Of a DNA stretch of 64,000 nt, positions 14,232 through 26,540 are shown one piece after another. A model generated the notes under the pieces. It saw only the letters and a program-made list of their open reading frames with translations, was not told the DNA's origin and did no database searches. Within the stretch, counting starts at the first letter, position 1. Each line of letters starts with the position of its first letter. The DNA is taken from positions 27,655,866 to 27,719,865 of the forward strand of contig CM035227.1 in NCBI GenBank assembly GCA_020226215.1, given 5' to 3'. The translations under genes and the position numbers were made by a program. The DNA is from Sindora glabra (lineage: Eukaryota > Streptophyta > Magnoliopsida > Fabales > Fabaceae).

Positions 14232-17090
14232 AAAAAAGGAAAATTTGGGAGAAAATTATTGTTGTTACATCAATGTCAGATTATTTGAAAAGAAAATTCC
14301 TTTATGCACCAACGAAAATGATGTGAATTGAGTCCCGAAATTTTATTGTGATGTATTAACCATTGTTTTTTTTATATGGAGCCCACCTTGTAAATTTGCC
14401 AATTTCATCGGAGGTACCTCCGATACTTCGCAGCCCCTACGGCTCATTTTTTTCAGAAAGAATAGGTGCACTCATTTGAAAATTTGATTTAGTTAGAATG
14501 TGCAAACAGAGGCGTGCAACAACTTATTAATCACAGCGGTAAAAAATATTTACTTAAATTTCAATGCTTTAACAAGAATATCTGACAAGATTAATATTGC
14601 GTTTGTTTTTGTCGAAAATAATTTTTATAAAATATAATTACAAAAGAGTTAAGATAAATAAAAATATTTTATTTATTTAATATTAAATTAAATTTTTTAA
14701 TTTTGAGAAGAAATTCCCTTTTTTTTCATTTTAAGTATCATTTTTTATTTATTGATATAGGTGATATATCATTTTTTATTAATATATATATAAATAATAT
14801 TTTTTATAAATTATATTTTTAACAAATAATCAAAGTTAAATAAAAGTGAATATGAAACTACAATTAAAAGCATTTGACTTATGGGTGACAATTAGACATT
14901 TTTTTACTCAACTTGCAAGAGAAAGTTCCAAATTCTCCTTTCCCGTGTTTTTCCATCGATGAATACGAAGTTTAAAATTTAAGCCTTGATGTAATGCAAA
15001 CAGATTATTATCAATTCACCAGAACAAATTAAGAAACAAAGGTGACAGCTTTGCTCACTTAATAAAATGGGAAATGCTACAATGTCAAAAATCAATCATT
15101 GTCAATTATTATCCATCCCAATAAAGCAAGCGACCATGTTTCCGCTAAGATTTCCGGATTTGTTGGCCTTCCCTTTCCATCATCACAGCTGTCTTTCTTT
15201 GCTATTAATTACACCTTTTTATTCAATAATTTCGCATTTTAACCTTATTTTTAAAAACCAAAAATAAATAACTGAAGCCTGAAGGCAGTGTACTAAGGGC
15301 TACTATTTTTTATCGGTAGTTATATTTACTCACTGATAATCACTAATATTATTAATATATTTGAGGCAATCATTCTGAATATTAAAATATTATAGAATTT
15401 CTTCTCATTTAATAAGAATTGCATAAAAAATTAAATTCTTATTTATTAATGGATAAAATTTATCAAAAATATTATAAAGATTTAAAATTAAATTTTATTT
15501 TTTTATATTTATTATATTAAAAATTATAAATTTATATAAATATTTTATATTTAATAGTAACTTCTAATTTTCATTCATAATCTAATTTTGATGCTTTTCT
15601 CTATTAAATCAATAGTATGGATTACTTTTATTTAATTGTAATATTATCTGGTAAAGTTATATGAGTTCAGACAAATGTCATATAATTAAGATTAGTTTAA
15701 ACTAGGGGTGTAAATTAATCAGTTAGGTTGTTTAAGTAATTCAATTCCACTTGACCAAACCAATCGATTACTAAAAATTATAAATCAAATCTGATCAAAT
15801 AATACTCCTTAACCGAATTTAACTAATCAAAGCAGTTTATAATATTTAAGGATAGATTTGATCGAATCTATTATTAAATGATGAATGCAAATTGAATGAA
15901 GAATTCGAGTTGAAAATTCTAAAACATTCTTAAAAAGACATCATTTTTTAAAATTTTAACAAAATTTTTGATCGAATGCAATTAGTAACAATTAATGTAC
16001 TTCCGCCCACAACTGACTGAACTTGAAAATATTTTTTATTTTTTATTTCGAAACAAACCGAAACTTTTATTTAATTTCCCTCCGACCACCTATTATCAAG
16101 GGGTTAGTATCAGACAAGTGATCGATGACAAAAATATCTAGGTTTCAATTATTAAAGGTTTTTAATTTTTTTTTATATTTAAAATTTGATTCCTAATAAT
16201 TGCATATGTATATATTTAATTATTGAATCACTTTTATTATTACTAAAGCAAAATTGCTTATTCTTCAAATTGCTCATTATTTATTTATTTATTTATTTAT
16301 TTACTTTGATAAAAAATATGATGTGATATATATTTTCCAAGGAGTCAATATGATAATTTACTCTTTTGATCTTATATATCAGCTTTAGTAATAATAATAA
16401 AAAGAAAACTGTAGGTACGAAGTAAAGAATTATAAAATTACATGATGCTTTGTCTCTCACCCTATTAGTTTTAGCCATTCTTGATAAATATCTGGTTTAT
16501 GTTTGCCAGAAATAGATACTGCAGCCAAAATGCACGGGGCAAGAGATTTAATCGTTAATTGTTAATACGTTGATTATTTAATTTACCCGTGTCCCACTTT
16601 CGCATGCGATTCAAGCTTCTTCATTTTTTAAGAGATTTTTCTTTGGAAGAATATTATTTCGTATCATGTCTATTTATATCTTATGATTAAAATATATATA
16701 TTTTTTTAAAACTATAGTAGTACAAAAAATAATATTCACTTTTAAAGATATAAAAATGTTTAATACTTTCTTATATAAAGGTATATTAATATTTATGAAA
16801 AAATTTAATTTTTAATAATAATGTAAAATAATTTGAAAATAATAAATTATTTTATCATTATCTTATACCTCGATAGAATTATCTAACGGTGAATAATCTC
16901 TTTTTAGAAGGTATTGCAGAGGCGTTTTTATGTACTTGTAAACGAGTTAAGTCATTTCAAATATATATATATATATATATATATTTAAATTTAAATTCAT
17001 TAAAAAATAAATGAGTTTGACATTGAATTTCAAACTCTTTGAATAATTCAAAATCAAATTCAAACTTAATTTAAATATAATTTTAAATAT
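14232..17090. other. Intergenic DNA without recognisable genes
   Basis: The frame 15,067-15,267 (plus, ATG start, 66 codons) has no recognisable motif. The segment 15,703-16,110 starts AGGGGTGTAAATT and looks like a nonautonomous DNA-transposon fragment by its start, but its right end is not identifiable. The rest is AT-rich, with an ATTT tetranucleotide run at about 16,280-16,302 and an AT run at 16,961-16,983. Confidence 0.45.
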
Positions 17091-17281
17091 CAACGACAGT
17101 TGATTCAAGTGATAAAAGCTTGATTTCTTTAAGTAAGGTTTCGGATTTGAGTCTTGTGAATGGAACAAACTGTCGCTGAGAAAGCTTTATCCCCGTATTG
17201 GGTCCTCCCGACTCGAATTCGGATTAGTCAGAGGTCCAATGTAGTCTACCAGATACTGGATAGTCCATACCCAAAAAAAAA
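17091..17281 (+). mobile_element. tRNA-derived SINE
   Basis: A GC-richer block of about 190 bases stands out from AT-rich flanks. It opens CAACGACAGTTGATTCAAGTGATAA, which resembles a Pol III A box. About 35 bases later it has GGATTTGAGTCTTG, which resembles a B box, and it then has a tRNA-unrelated part with CCGTATTGGGTCCTCC and GACTCGAATTCGGATTAGTC. It ends in a poly-A tail (17,273-17,281). This architecture is that of plant tRNA-derived SINEs. No clear target duplication was found by eye. Confidence 0.75.
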
Positions 17282-19519
17282 TTATGAGTTTAAATAAATT
17301 TATACAAAATTTAATAATATGCTATTTACCACAAATTTCTTATTGAACTTGAATATTTGAATTTATGCTTGACCTGTAATGATTATGAATCTATACAGGT
17401 TTATATAATTTTACATAAATAATTTATTATTTCATGTAAATTTGAATATATAAAAATTTATTTTTGACAAATAAATTAGACATTGAATTTTTTTATTATT
17501 TATCGATATAAATTTTTTACAATTATTGAATTTATTTAAAAAATCTATAAAAACTATTATGTAACATCAATAATTACATTTAATAGAACATAATGAATAC
17601 TATGAAATTAATAACTTTGACAACTATTGGATACTTTCATATTATATTATTTATATATAATGTAAAATTAAAATTATATTTTTATTATTAAGTTTGCAAA
17701 CAATTTCAATCAGTAATATGTAATTGGTTTGTATATTAATTAAGTTGAACTTATTTAAAATTGATTTTAAATCAAATTATTTTAAGAATCAATCTTAAAA
17801 ATAGTTTAACTCATTTTTACCCTTAAGCATCACTCAATCACAACAGCAATGCCGTACTCTATTTTTTTTTTTTTTTTTATCGTTACTCTCCCCTTCTCAT
17901 CTTTTCTAAAAGGAAAATTAAATCTCACTTTGTTCTTACAGTTTCCCGTAAAGTGTGAGATAAACCTGCCTTGAATTTGAAAGAGACGGTCCTTTTTTAC
18001 ATTACAAAAGCAAGCTCCAGATGTCGCGGGACGTATACCGCAAGTTGTCACCGCAGGAAGCTTCCTTTGACCCTTTTTTTGGGCTAGCTCCCCGAAAATA
18101 ACTGTCATGGTGTTGAATCTTCTGGTGATAATTATAATATATTAATATATTGTTAAATTTAATTATTAATATATTATTATATAATATATTAAATTTAATT
18201 TAAAATTTTTAATATATAATTAAATTTAATAATATATTAATATATTATTATATATTAATATATTATAATCCTTCTCGAATTTTAATTGTAAAGAAATTTC
18301 ACAAGATGTCAATGAAAATCAAGGCATCTTCTTCTTAAAAAAAACGTAATTAGTGGGGGAAACACTCGTTTTCTTTATTTTCAAGACTAAAGGGGGAGTA
18401 GAACTATCGCTATTAGACAGTGCAAATTACATTCACTCTCTTTTATATACTTACATCCACGGACGATGTTAAAACGACATCACCGGGGGAATTGGATTAA
18501 AATTGATTAAGGAGTTGTCTGAAAATTTTTTAATTTTGGAGATACTGAGTATAATTTTTTCATAAAAATAAAAGAAGCATTAGAAAAAATTTACAAATTT
18601 CTCCGAGCTTGAGGTAGCTAAGCCGTCAATACTGTCCCGAAATTTCATCCTTACTCGTATTTCTTTTATTTTTAAATATATATATGTTCATCTTCTTTCT
18701 TTTTATTTTAAATATATATTAATTTTTCCTCTTTAAAAAATAAGGAAGGTAAATATATATACTTATAAAAATAATAGGAACATGAATGTAATTAAATTAA
18801 AATTTATGAGACATGAATGTAATTCACCTTATTAGATATTATTTTTTTGTGAATTATTATTAGATATTATTTTTTTTGTGAATTATTATTAGATATTATT
18901 CGATCATAACTTAACATTCATCTGTATAAAAATTTTAATTTTATAATAAAATAATAATATAATATTCAACCAATCACTTCACCCATAACAAAATACTCGT
19001 GGAATCATCACATGGCGAACCTGAATTGTGAATATAATTGGGACCAATCTAAAAGTCTAACGTTTGAATTTGAGTTAGTCCAACAAATCCGCCTCTGATA
19101 TTCTTCCAAATAGTAGTTTCAACCCAACACAGTCTAAGTTGTTGACATTTTCTTTCTCACAAAATGGCTTCTTTCTTCTTCTTTTTCTTTATTTTCTTAT
19201 GAACATTTCTCATTGTATACTTGCGAGAACGAACACAACGCAGCTTGAACTCGCCATCCATTTTGCATTAAGGCAGACTTTAAATGGATCTTCATTTCAC
19301 ATCTTACTAAATAAATATGCCATTTCCTATTAATAATTGGATTTATATTTGATTTGATATTATAATAAGATTTTTTAAATTATTAATAAATAAAAAATGA
19401 CATATAATAAAAATATAATGAAATTTAATAATTTTATTAATAATATAAAAGTTTTAATAATTTTTATGTATATAATAATATATTAGAGTAGTAGCTCTGT
19501 ATATGCACAATTATATTAA
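17282..19519. other. Intergenic DNA with AT-rich foldbacks
   Basis: The minus-strand frame 17,830-18,108 (ATG start, 92 codons) is the longest frame here but ends in a lysine run from a poly-T tract and has no known motif. Around 19,164 an ATG begins a short signal-peptide-like reading (Met-Ala-Ser then a Phe run) that stops after about 12 codons, so it may be a dead gene fragment. A 31-bp unit (TTAGATATTATTTTTTTGTG) is repeated at 18,832-18,900. Confidence 0.4.
18131..18269. repeat. AT-rich inverted repeat (foldback MITE)
   Basis: The left arm ATTATAATATATTAATATAT, continuing through GTTAAATTTAATT, is answered at the right by AATTAAATTTAATAATATAT, continuing to ATATTATAAT. The loop contains TTTAATTTAAAATTTTT. 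A related copy lies at about 21,560-21,672 with the same AAATTTAATTTAAAA core and the same TATATTAATATATTAT arm. Both look like members of a very small foldback family. Confidence 0.6.
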
Positions 19520-19922
19520 GGAGTCATTTAATTTATATAAAAACTAATTTTTTATAAAAAATTAAATTTTGAAGAAAATAATTTATTATATGAATTTCAG
19601 TATATTTTATTTGGTTTAACATTGAATATTTTAGAATGTATTAATTAAATGATTAGTATATTTTTAATATTATTATAATATAAATTAATAAATTTTAGTT
19701 ATTATTGATTAAATTTAATAAAAATAATTTTATCATTATATTTACAAATAACACAGGAAGTAAAACTTACTTCGAGGAGATGAGTAAGAAACTTGAGAAG
19801 TAGAATATCTTAAAAAATTATATTTTTTAATTTGTTAGATAATGACCAATCAAACAACCTATCTTTTCTTTATTTCTTAAGAAATAAATTTTTTTACACT
19901 ATTAAAACTAATTAAATCACCT
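19520..19922 (+). mobile_element. MITE of the GGRGTCATT family
   Basis: It starts GGAGTCATTTAATTTATATA and ends near AACTAATTAAATCACC, whose reverse complement GGTGATTTAATTAGTT partly matches the start. Internal blocks are shared with the elements at 12,172 and 58,755: a TTTTATTTGGTTTAACATTGAA block, AGTTATTATTGATTAAATTTAA, AGGAAGTAAAACTTACTTCG, and GATAATGACCAATCAAACAA. It is noncoding. The 3' half is duplicated in tandem immediately to the right. Confidence 0.6.
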
Positions 19923-20173
19923 TTAGTTCATGTAAATGCAAAAAATATTGATTCAAATAATCAGGAAGTAAAACTTACTTCGAGGAGATGAGTAAGAAAC
20001 TTGAGAAGTAGAATATCTTAAAAAATTATATATTTTTTTAATTTGTTAGATAATAACCAATCAAATAACCTATTTTTTCTTTATTTCTTAAGAAATAAAA
20101 CTTTTTACACTATTAAAACTAATTAAATCACCTTTAGTTCATGTAAATGCAAAAAATATTGATTCAAATAATC
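19754..20173. repeat. Tandem duplication of a ~208-bp unit
   Basis: Unit 1 is 19,754-19,961 and unit 2 is 19,962-20,173. Each starts CAGGAAGTAAAACTTACTTC and ends AAAATATTGATTCAAATAAT. The copies are nearly identical, differing by a few substitutions and poly-T length changes, so the event is recent. The unit holds the 3' half of the MITE plus about 40 bases of its flank, which shows that the duplication is not transposition of the MITE. Confidence 0.9.
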
Positions 20174-22620
20174 AGTTTGACCAAAAATAACTAAAATTAT
20201 ATAATTAGATCCCCTGCGGCGTGAACGGAAATGAATTCTGTGAGGGTGGGTTCCTTCTTTGATTAAATCCTCTTCTAATTCTTGGTTCATATTAACATTT
20301 CATTATCCATGTAGTATAAAATGAAAAGATTCATTGGGAAGGATATATTAATTTCTAAAGGATGGTAACAAAATGGAAAGCTGTAGTTTGCAGACAGAAA
20401 TATAATTTTACAATTTTATCAGCACCTAGTGAAAATAAATATAATTTTTTTTACCAAAAAAAAAGGAAAATAAATATCATTTCAAAAAATCTAATGGCTG
20501 ACGGCGAGGGACGATGGAGAACGTTAATGGCCCACATTTTCCCAGCGTTGAGCGTGTAAAGGCCGCCTGCCAATAGCTATTCGCTATGTACATATTTGGC
20601 CACCAGCAATTTTGGTAGATTTTGACTGAATTGATTAAAATGAATTCATGAATTTAATAATTAATTAATTTTATCATTTGACAGTGAGTTAATTTCATCA
20701 GTTAATTATTTTTAAATTAGTCATTTTTAAAACACTAAAAGAGAGCTAGTTTTTTGAATTGGCTAATTTGAAAAAAAGATAAAATTATTTTAATAAATTT
20801 TTGTATTTTTTATTTTATCTTTCCTAAAAAAATTTCAAAAAAAAATTAATTTTAAGAGAATGAAAAAATATTAGAATTGATTCATATAATTTATAATGTG
20901 TAGGATTATTTTTATCTATATATTTATATAAAGCATATTTGTGTTGGGGGGTTAATTTTCATATTTATATGTAAAAGATTAGTAATTTTCATTCTTTCAT
21001 TTGAATAAAAAAATTATAATATTAATTTAATGTAAATAGATTAATAAAAGACATTTGAATAATTTTAATAGAAATATTAATTTAAATAATAATGTTATGG
21101 AAAATTTCATTTCTTAAGACATTTGAATAATTTTTTATAGAAACATTAATTTAAACAACAATGTTATGAAAAAATTTATCTCTTAGGTGAGTATTTCTAT
21201 CATTAAATTACATTTAATACGTTAAAATTTATATTTTTAATTTTAATTCATTTACTTCGAGATTTGTTAAAAAGTAATCTAATTGTAAAATGTTTAACAT
21301 CTTAGGAAGTAGAACTCTTTATAACACTGCCTTAGTCTAAAACATTTAAATTAACATAACTCATTCTTTTTTATTTCTATAATAATTCAGAAAATAATGG
21401 AATTGATACATTAACTATAATAACTTTTATTATTTCATTATCACTAAATTAGTAATATAATTTTTTATTCAAATAAAAGAAGTAGAGATTGCTAAACCTC
21501 CATATATGGATGTAAATATTGGCAATCTTTTTCAAAGAAGGGAGATAACTATAGTTTATTATTGATATAATAGTATATTGATTTATTATCAGATTTATTA
21601 TTATATAATATATCAAATTTAATTTAAAAAATTAAATATAATATATAATAATATATTAATATATTATCATATACACCATAAGCTTTCTAAAAATTTACCC
21701 TAAGTCCCCCCGATATGGTCATGATAGAAATAGAAGAGGCTGATAGGAGTTTATAAGATGGTTAAGTTACATCCACCCCTAACCCTTATCATAAAATCTA
21801 CCTGAAAATTATATGTTGCGAAAATAATATAACCCAGTTATTTATCCCTATTTTTTTAGGTAACGATTTATCCGCATTTTATAACTAGGACCCGATTCAC
21901 ATTCTTTGTGACGAGCATAAAGTAGGTAAACCGTAAATTTATTTGAATGCAATGGATACGAAAATATGGATCGTAAAAAAGATTTATCATAAAATTTTAC
22001 GATTTACCTACCTTTAAAATCTTTTGCAAGATTTGATATGCTGTTCTTTTATAAAATTTTATGTTTTTCAAAGGTAGGAAATGTCATTTCCATAAAAAAA
22101 ATGTGGTCTACCATATCTTGTAAAAGATTTGTTGACCTCTTTGTTTTTAAGAAATTTTTGTTTGTAAAAAATATGATTCGGTATATAATATCTTGTAATT
22201 TAATTTTAAAGAAATGACCTTATTTAGACTTTGCTTCTAATAATTATTGGTAAATTTGCATCTCCATAAAAGAGATACATCATAAAAACATTAATATACT
22301 TAACTTCTTTATAATTTTTTTCAATATATAATGCATCAGTTATTCAAGACATGTATATTATAACGGTGAATTAATTAATTGCGATAATCTATTTTAAAAT
22401 AGTAGATCATACACAAATCAATTTTTAATTTTTAAAAATATTAACTCAAATTTGATCATTAATTATTATTTTAAATAAGTAAGATAAATATATATAATTT
22501 TTCATTTTCAAAAAAGAAATACAATATAATCAAACTAAATTTGAAAGAAAGTAATTAAGGAGTTGCTTTGGTATACTAAATGCACGTAATTAGTACGTTT
22601 TTTATGCGTAACCCAAACGA
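20174..22620. other. Intergenic DNA upstream of the serine-rich gene
   Basis: No gene is recognised. The frame 20,362-20,559 is short and poly-A-interrupted. A direct repeat of about 68 bases (unit starts AAGACATTTGAATAATTTT at 21,048 and 21,116) is present. An AT-rich foldback resembling that at 18,131 lies near 21,560-21,672. The block at 20,500-20,620 is less AT-rich but shows no coding motif. Confidence 0.5.
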
Positions 22621-22628
22621 AATTTGCA

Positions 22629-23000
22629 GGATCCGTGGATGAGGACACCATGGTCATTGGACAAAATGATCCAGGACCAGTGGGCAAGCGAAACGAAGCT
22701 GTTATCACCGACAAACCTGTTATCTCGTACGCTCGGAAACGGCCGTTGTCCCCAGTATCTAATACGTGGCAGCTTGTGCGCTCACCAACCCTACAAAGGC
22801 TTTCGACGACCGCGCCAGCTTTTTCGTCGTTTTATGCAATTTAAGAGTTTTAATAAACCAAACCCTCACATAACCATGGTTGAGTTTATGTCTAGTTGTC
22901 AAGCCACTATTTCATGCCGTCAACACCCATAGAACTTGTAATTAATTACGATTGACCCTCTTCGTAATCCATCTATATAACCAGCCTCCGAGAGATACTG
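22629..23000 (+). promoter_or_regulatory. Promoter region of the serine-rich gene
   Basis: A TATA box, TATATAA at 22,974-22,980, stands about 125 bases before the chosen start codon. It predicts transcription from about 23,005-23,010. A G-box/ABRE-like TACGTGGC lies at 22,763-22,770. The block 22,629-22,840 is much less AT-rich than the upstream DNA, which suits a conserved promoter but could also be an old gene fragment. Open frames across it (22,624-22,932 and 22,635-22,844) lack recognisable motifs. Confidence 0.6.
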
Positions 23001-23102
23001 GGTTTGCCAAACCAACTCCCCAAGGGGGACCTTTGGGGAAATAGAAAACGCTTCCTCTCTCTCTTTCTCTTTTTCTTCCTTCTCTTTCCTTCTTTCCCAA
23101 AA

Positions 23103-23759
23103 ATGGCTACCTCAACTTCAAAAACAAGATCAAGCGGACCAGTTCTTCGCTCAGTCTCACCTTCTGGCAGATTCTGCTCATACTCCAAATCAAACACTTC
23201 CTTTTCTTCATCATCATCAGCTTTTGCTTCTTCTACAAGCTCTAGCTTTTCGTCTCCGTCTTCTACCTTCTTCGACACTTCTCATTACCCCCATCATCAC
23301 AGCCATCACCGGTCCGCTTCTCCAACTCGCATCAATCTCTATAGCTCTTCCCCTTGCTCTTCTGGCGTCAGATTCTCAATCGACCACCGATCCATCTCCC
23401 CCAATCGATCCATTTCCAATCAGATCATCACCAAGAAGAATCACCCTATCTCGATCCAGAAGAAGACCTGTATGTGCTCGCCCACGTCTCATCCGGGTTC
23501 GTTCCGATGCAGCCTCCACAAAAGCATTGGGAACCACAACGGAAGCCATCACGCAGATTCGTACCCGTCGAACCGGCTCAACATGCGGAGATCGGCCATG
23601 AAGAACTCGCTGGTGAGGATCGGGGGAGTCGAAGGCGAGTGGGTGAAAAGAGCGCTTACGGCGTTGATTCGACCTTCTTCGCATCAGCAAAGGCGGAGAG
23701 CGGCGTTCGAGCCGAGGCCAAGTCGTCTCTCCGTGATGTCCAAGGCGGAAGATCTTTGA
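23103..23759 (+). CDS. Serine-rich plant protein (intronless)
   Basis: This is the one intact host-like gene in the window, 218 residues long. It matches the architecture of a plant serine-rich protein family whose molecular role I do not know. Seen in the sequence: an N-terminal SGPVLRSVSPSGRF block (residues 11-24); a long Ser-rich stretch (34-58); a His-rich patch HHHSHH (64-69); the diagnostic block CMCSPTSHPGSFRCSLHK (123-140); a C-terminal basic segment with SLVRIGGVEGEWVKRALTALIRPSS (169-193) and RRRAAFEPRPSRLS. No signal peptide or membrane segment is evident. The frame is open upstream to an ATG at 23,004, but that codon sits at the predicted transcription start. A pyrimidine-rich leader (23,050-23,098) also precedes 23,103, so the inner ATG is preferred. 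Base composition and codon use are much more GC-rich than the surroundings. Confidence 0.9.
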   Translation: MATSTSKTRSSGPVLRSVSPSGRFCSYSKSNTSFSSSSSAFASSTSSSFSSPSSTFFDTSHYPHHHSHHRSASPTRINLYSSSPCSSGVRFSIDHRSISPNRSISNQIITKKNHPISIQKKTCMCSPTSHPGSFRCSLHKSIGNHNGSHHADSYPSNRLNMRRSAMKNSLVRIGGVEGEWVKRALTALIRPSSHQQRRRAAFEPRPSRLSVMSKAEDL

Positions 23760-24495
23760 GTTTTTCTTTTGCAGGTTCTCTAATTATTTTGTTAGTCTTC
23801 TGCTAGATTCTAGCGTTGAGATCCTCTGTCGGAGGCAGATTCCGGCGAAGCTGATACAGTTTGCGGCGTGAGTGCTCTCTGGCGAGTTTTGGTGTTGTCG
23901 TCTGGAGTAGTGGCGGGATAGCTCTAGTGAAAGACTTGTGGCCGGGATCCATGGAAGATTCCGGCATAGATCTTTGAGACTGGGATCCCCGGGAATTCCT
24001 TGTTGTACATAACATTTGCTATGGAAGGAGTTTTGGACATTAATTTTCACCAAATCAGATCTTAATTATACTTAAAAATCCAATCTCAGACTTTAATTTA
24101 GCATTTAATTTGATCCAATATAATTAAAATCGAATAGAAACATAGAAAAATGGTTTGATATTGTGAGCTTATAAGTGATGAACTATCCCAGATTATTTTA
24201 GCCGTGTACTTTTATGCGTGGCGTTCCGTTTGGGTGGTTCCGGCGTCGTTAACCGCGTCTCATCTTATCCGTGCCGCCGTTGCCTCGCCGTTAACCTCCG
24301 TTGTGTTGGGTGCGAGGTACGTATATATATATATTTTTAATAATTGTTTTATTTTTATTAATTTGTTATTTAATTAGTATAAATGCCGTTTGGTTTTGCA
24401 GGTGCTTTGCTGGTGTGACTTTTTAAGCAGGACGTTGGGTGCATTCATATGGTTGCCTTAAGTTGCGGACCTTAGTTGGAAATTGGAAATAAAAT
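23760..24495 (+). other. 3' region of the serine-rich gene, with candidate intron and poly(A) signal
   Basis: The less AT-rich DNA continues to about 24,000. A second GC-rich block at 24,215-24,316 ends in GCGAG|GTACGT, and TTTTGCAG|GTGC follows 85 bases later, giving a well-formed U2-type intron at 24,317-24,401. An AATAAA lies at 24,488-24,493. Either the 3' UTR of the serine-rich gene is long and spliced, or a small noncoding transcript lies here. No coding frame of note crosses the junction. The 18-mer at 23,982-23,999 carries overlapping BamHI, SmaI and EcoRI sites. Confidence 0.4.
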
Positions 24496-24499
24496 AAAT

Positions 24500-25535
24500 G
24501 CTGACACCCTACACCAGCAGGAGCTGAACTGGACTTGAAAAATAAGGAATAAAAAATAAAAGTATCACTTTTTTATTAAGAAAAAGTAAATTCACCAAGA
24601 AACATTGAAAAAGCAAATTCACCAAGAATTTATTGCTTAAATGAGAAGAAAGAAAATAAAAAAAATTTAAAATTTTATTTCTTCATTCGTTTGAATAAAA
24701 AAATATAAAATAAAATGCGTAATTAAAATTTTATAATTATTTTAATTTTTTAACTTTTTTAATTTAAATTTAAAAATTCTTTTCCTTTTTTATTTAGACG
24801 ACGGACCAAGGATAAAAATAGCAAGAATTTTTAAGATTCAAATCCAGGAATTGGGGAGAAATTGATGGGTAACAAAGCCAGCTGGTTGTCACGCGGTTTC
24901 ATGATTTCTGTCGCAGATCATAGCCGTTTCATTAGAATGAATTATTTTATTGCAAGGAGGGTTTTAGCAGTCAGAAATTGGGTTTTAATGGTCAGAAATT
25001 AACTTCTATTGCTGCAGGCACCTCATAGCTGGAGATATATGTAGATCGGGTAATCGAATTTTGGATTAATTTTTTTTATATGTAATTATATATTCATTTA
25101 GTTTTTAAAAAATTCAATTTAATTTGATTAATTTTATATGTAATTTGAGATTTGAACAGAAAATTCGATTGTTTTTTATTTTTATTATTATTTTAAATAA
25201 AAATAATTTTTAATAAAAAATGCATATTAAAAAAGAATAAAATATTTAAATATATAAATATTTAATTAAATTAAATTTTTTATATTAAAAATAATTAAAT
25301 ATAATTATTTTTTATAATATAATTATATTAATAAAAATAAATTTATATAATTAAATCGAATTAATTAATTTTTTATTATCATAATCTTGCATCCGATTCG
25401 AATATATTAATGAAATTATAAGAAGAAAGTCTTATAAACATTTGGACCATAAAAAATAAATATAAACTTTACATATATATATTTTTATTTATTTTGAACT
25501 AGGCATTTTGAGTCAGGTGAATCCTCCGGTTGCTC
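24500..25535. other. Intergenic DNA without recognisable genes
   Basis: AT-rich with poly-A and poly-T runs. A slightly GC-richer stretch lies near 24,840-25,060. No open frame, RNA gene or complete transposon was seen. Confidence 0.5.
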
Positions 25536-26540
25536 CATGTACAAATCTACTTATAATATGGGAAATATTACCTTAATCTAAAATTTTATTTTTAAATATT
25601 TCAATAAATTCATATTTTTTTCTCCAAAATAATTTTATATGAATTTTATAAAAAATGAGAAGTTTTAATTTTAATCACAAAATCACATGCAGAAACCCTC
25701 AATTTTTTTATTAAAGAAAATATTTTTAATTTTATTGCAATATTGACTAGTGCATCACTGCTACTTCATACATTTTGAAAAGTAATATATATATATATAT
25801 ATATATTACTTAAAATCTAATAACCATTCGATGTCAAATCATTTATTTATCAAAATCTCAATGTATGAATAAAAATAGATAATAAAATTTTTAGATTATA
25901 AACCCTATTATTTCTATGACTTTAAAATTTTATATGCTTTTAATCAGTATAAAAAGACACTTTTAAAACTACAACAAGGTATAAAAGTGTTTGTTTTGAC
26001 TTCAATAGTTAAAACTAATTAAATTAGTCATGTACAAATCTACTTATAGAGTGGGAAATATTACCTTAATCTAAAATTTTATTTTTAAATATTTCAATAA
26101 ATTCATATTTTTTTCTCCAAAATAATTCTATATGAATTTTACAAAAAATGAGAAGTTATAATTTTAACTACAAAATAACATGCAGAAACCCTCAATTTTT
26201 TATTAAAGAAAATATTTTTAATTTTATTGCAATATTGAATATTGCATTCCTACTAATGTATACATTTTGAAAAGTAAAAAAAAAATATTTTCTAAAATTT
26301 AATAACCGTTCAATGTCAAATCATTTATTTATTAAAATACAAGTAAAAATAATATTAAGATCTCAATGTTATAATATGAATAAAAATAGATAATAAAATT
26401 TCTAGATTATAAACCCTATTATTTCTATGATTTTATAATTTTACATACTTTTAATCAGTATAAAAAGATACTTTTAAAACTATAACAAGGTATAAAAATG
26501 TTTGTTTTGACTTCAATAGTTAAAACTAATTAAATTTGTC
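25536..26540. repeat. Tandem duplication of a ~493-bp noncoding unit
   Basis: Unit 1 is 25,536-26,028 and unit 2 is 26,029-26,540. Both begin CATGTACAAATCTACTTATA and end AGTTAAAACTAATTAAATT. They are collinear with scattered substitutions and one insertion of about 40 bases in unit 2 near 26,335-26,375. No coding frame is present. The junction is direct. Confidence 0.88.

Noticed and set aside
17830..18108. 92-codon minus-strand frame with an ATG start
   Set aside because: No recognised motif. The C-terminal lysine run comes from a poly-T tract and there is no promoter or conserved block; not enough to call a gene.
23224..23806. Long open frames overlapping the serine-rich gene in other frames and on the minus strand (23,224-23,601; 23,354-23,806; 23,376-23,690)
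   Set aside because: They are shadows of the GC-rich coding sequence and lack the conserved family blocks that the 23,103 frame has.
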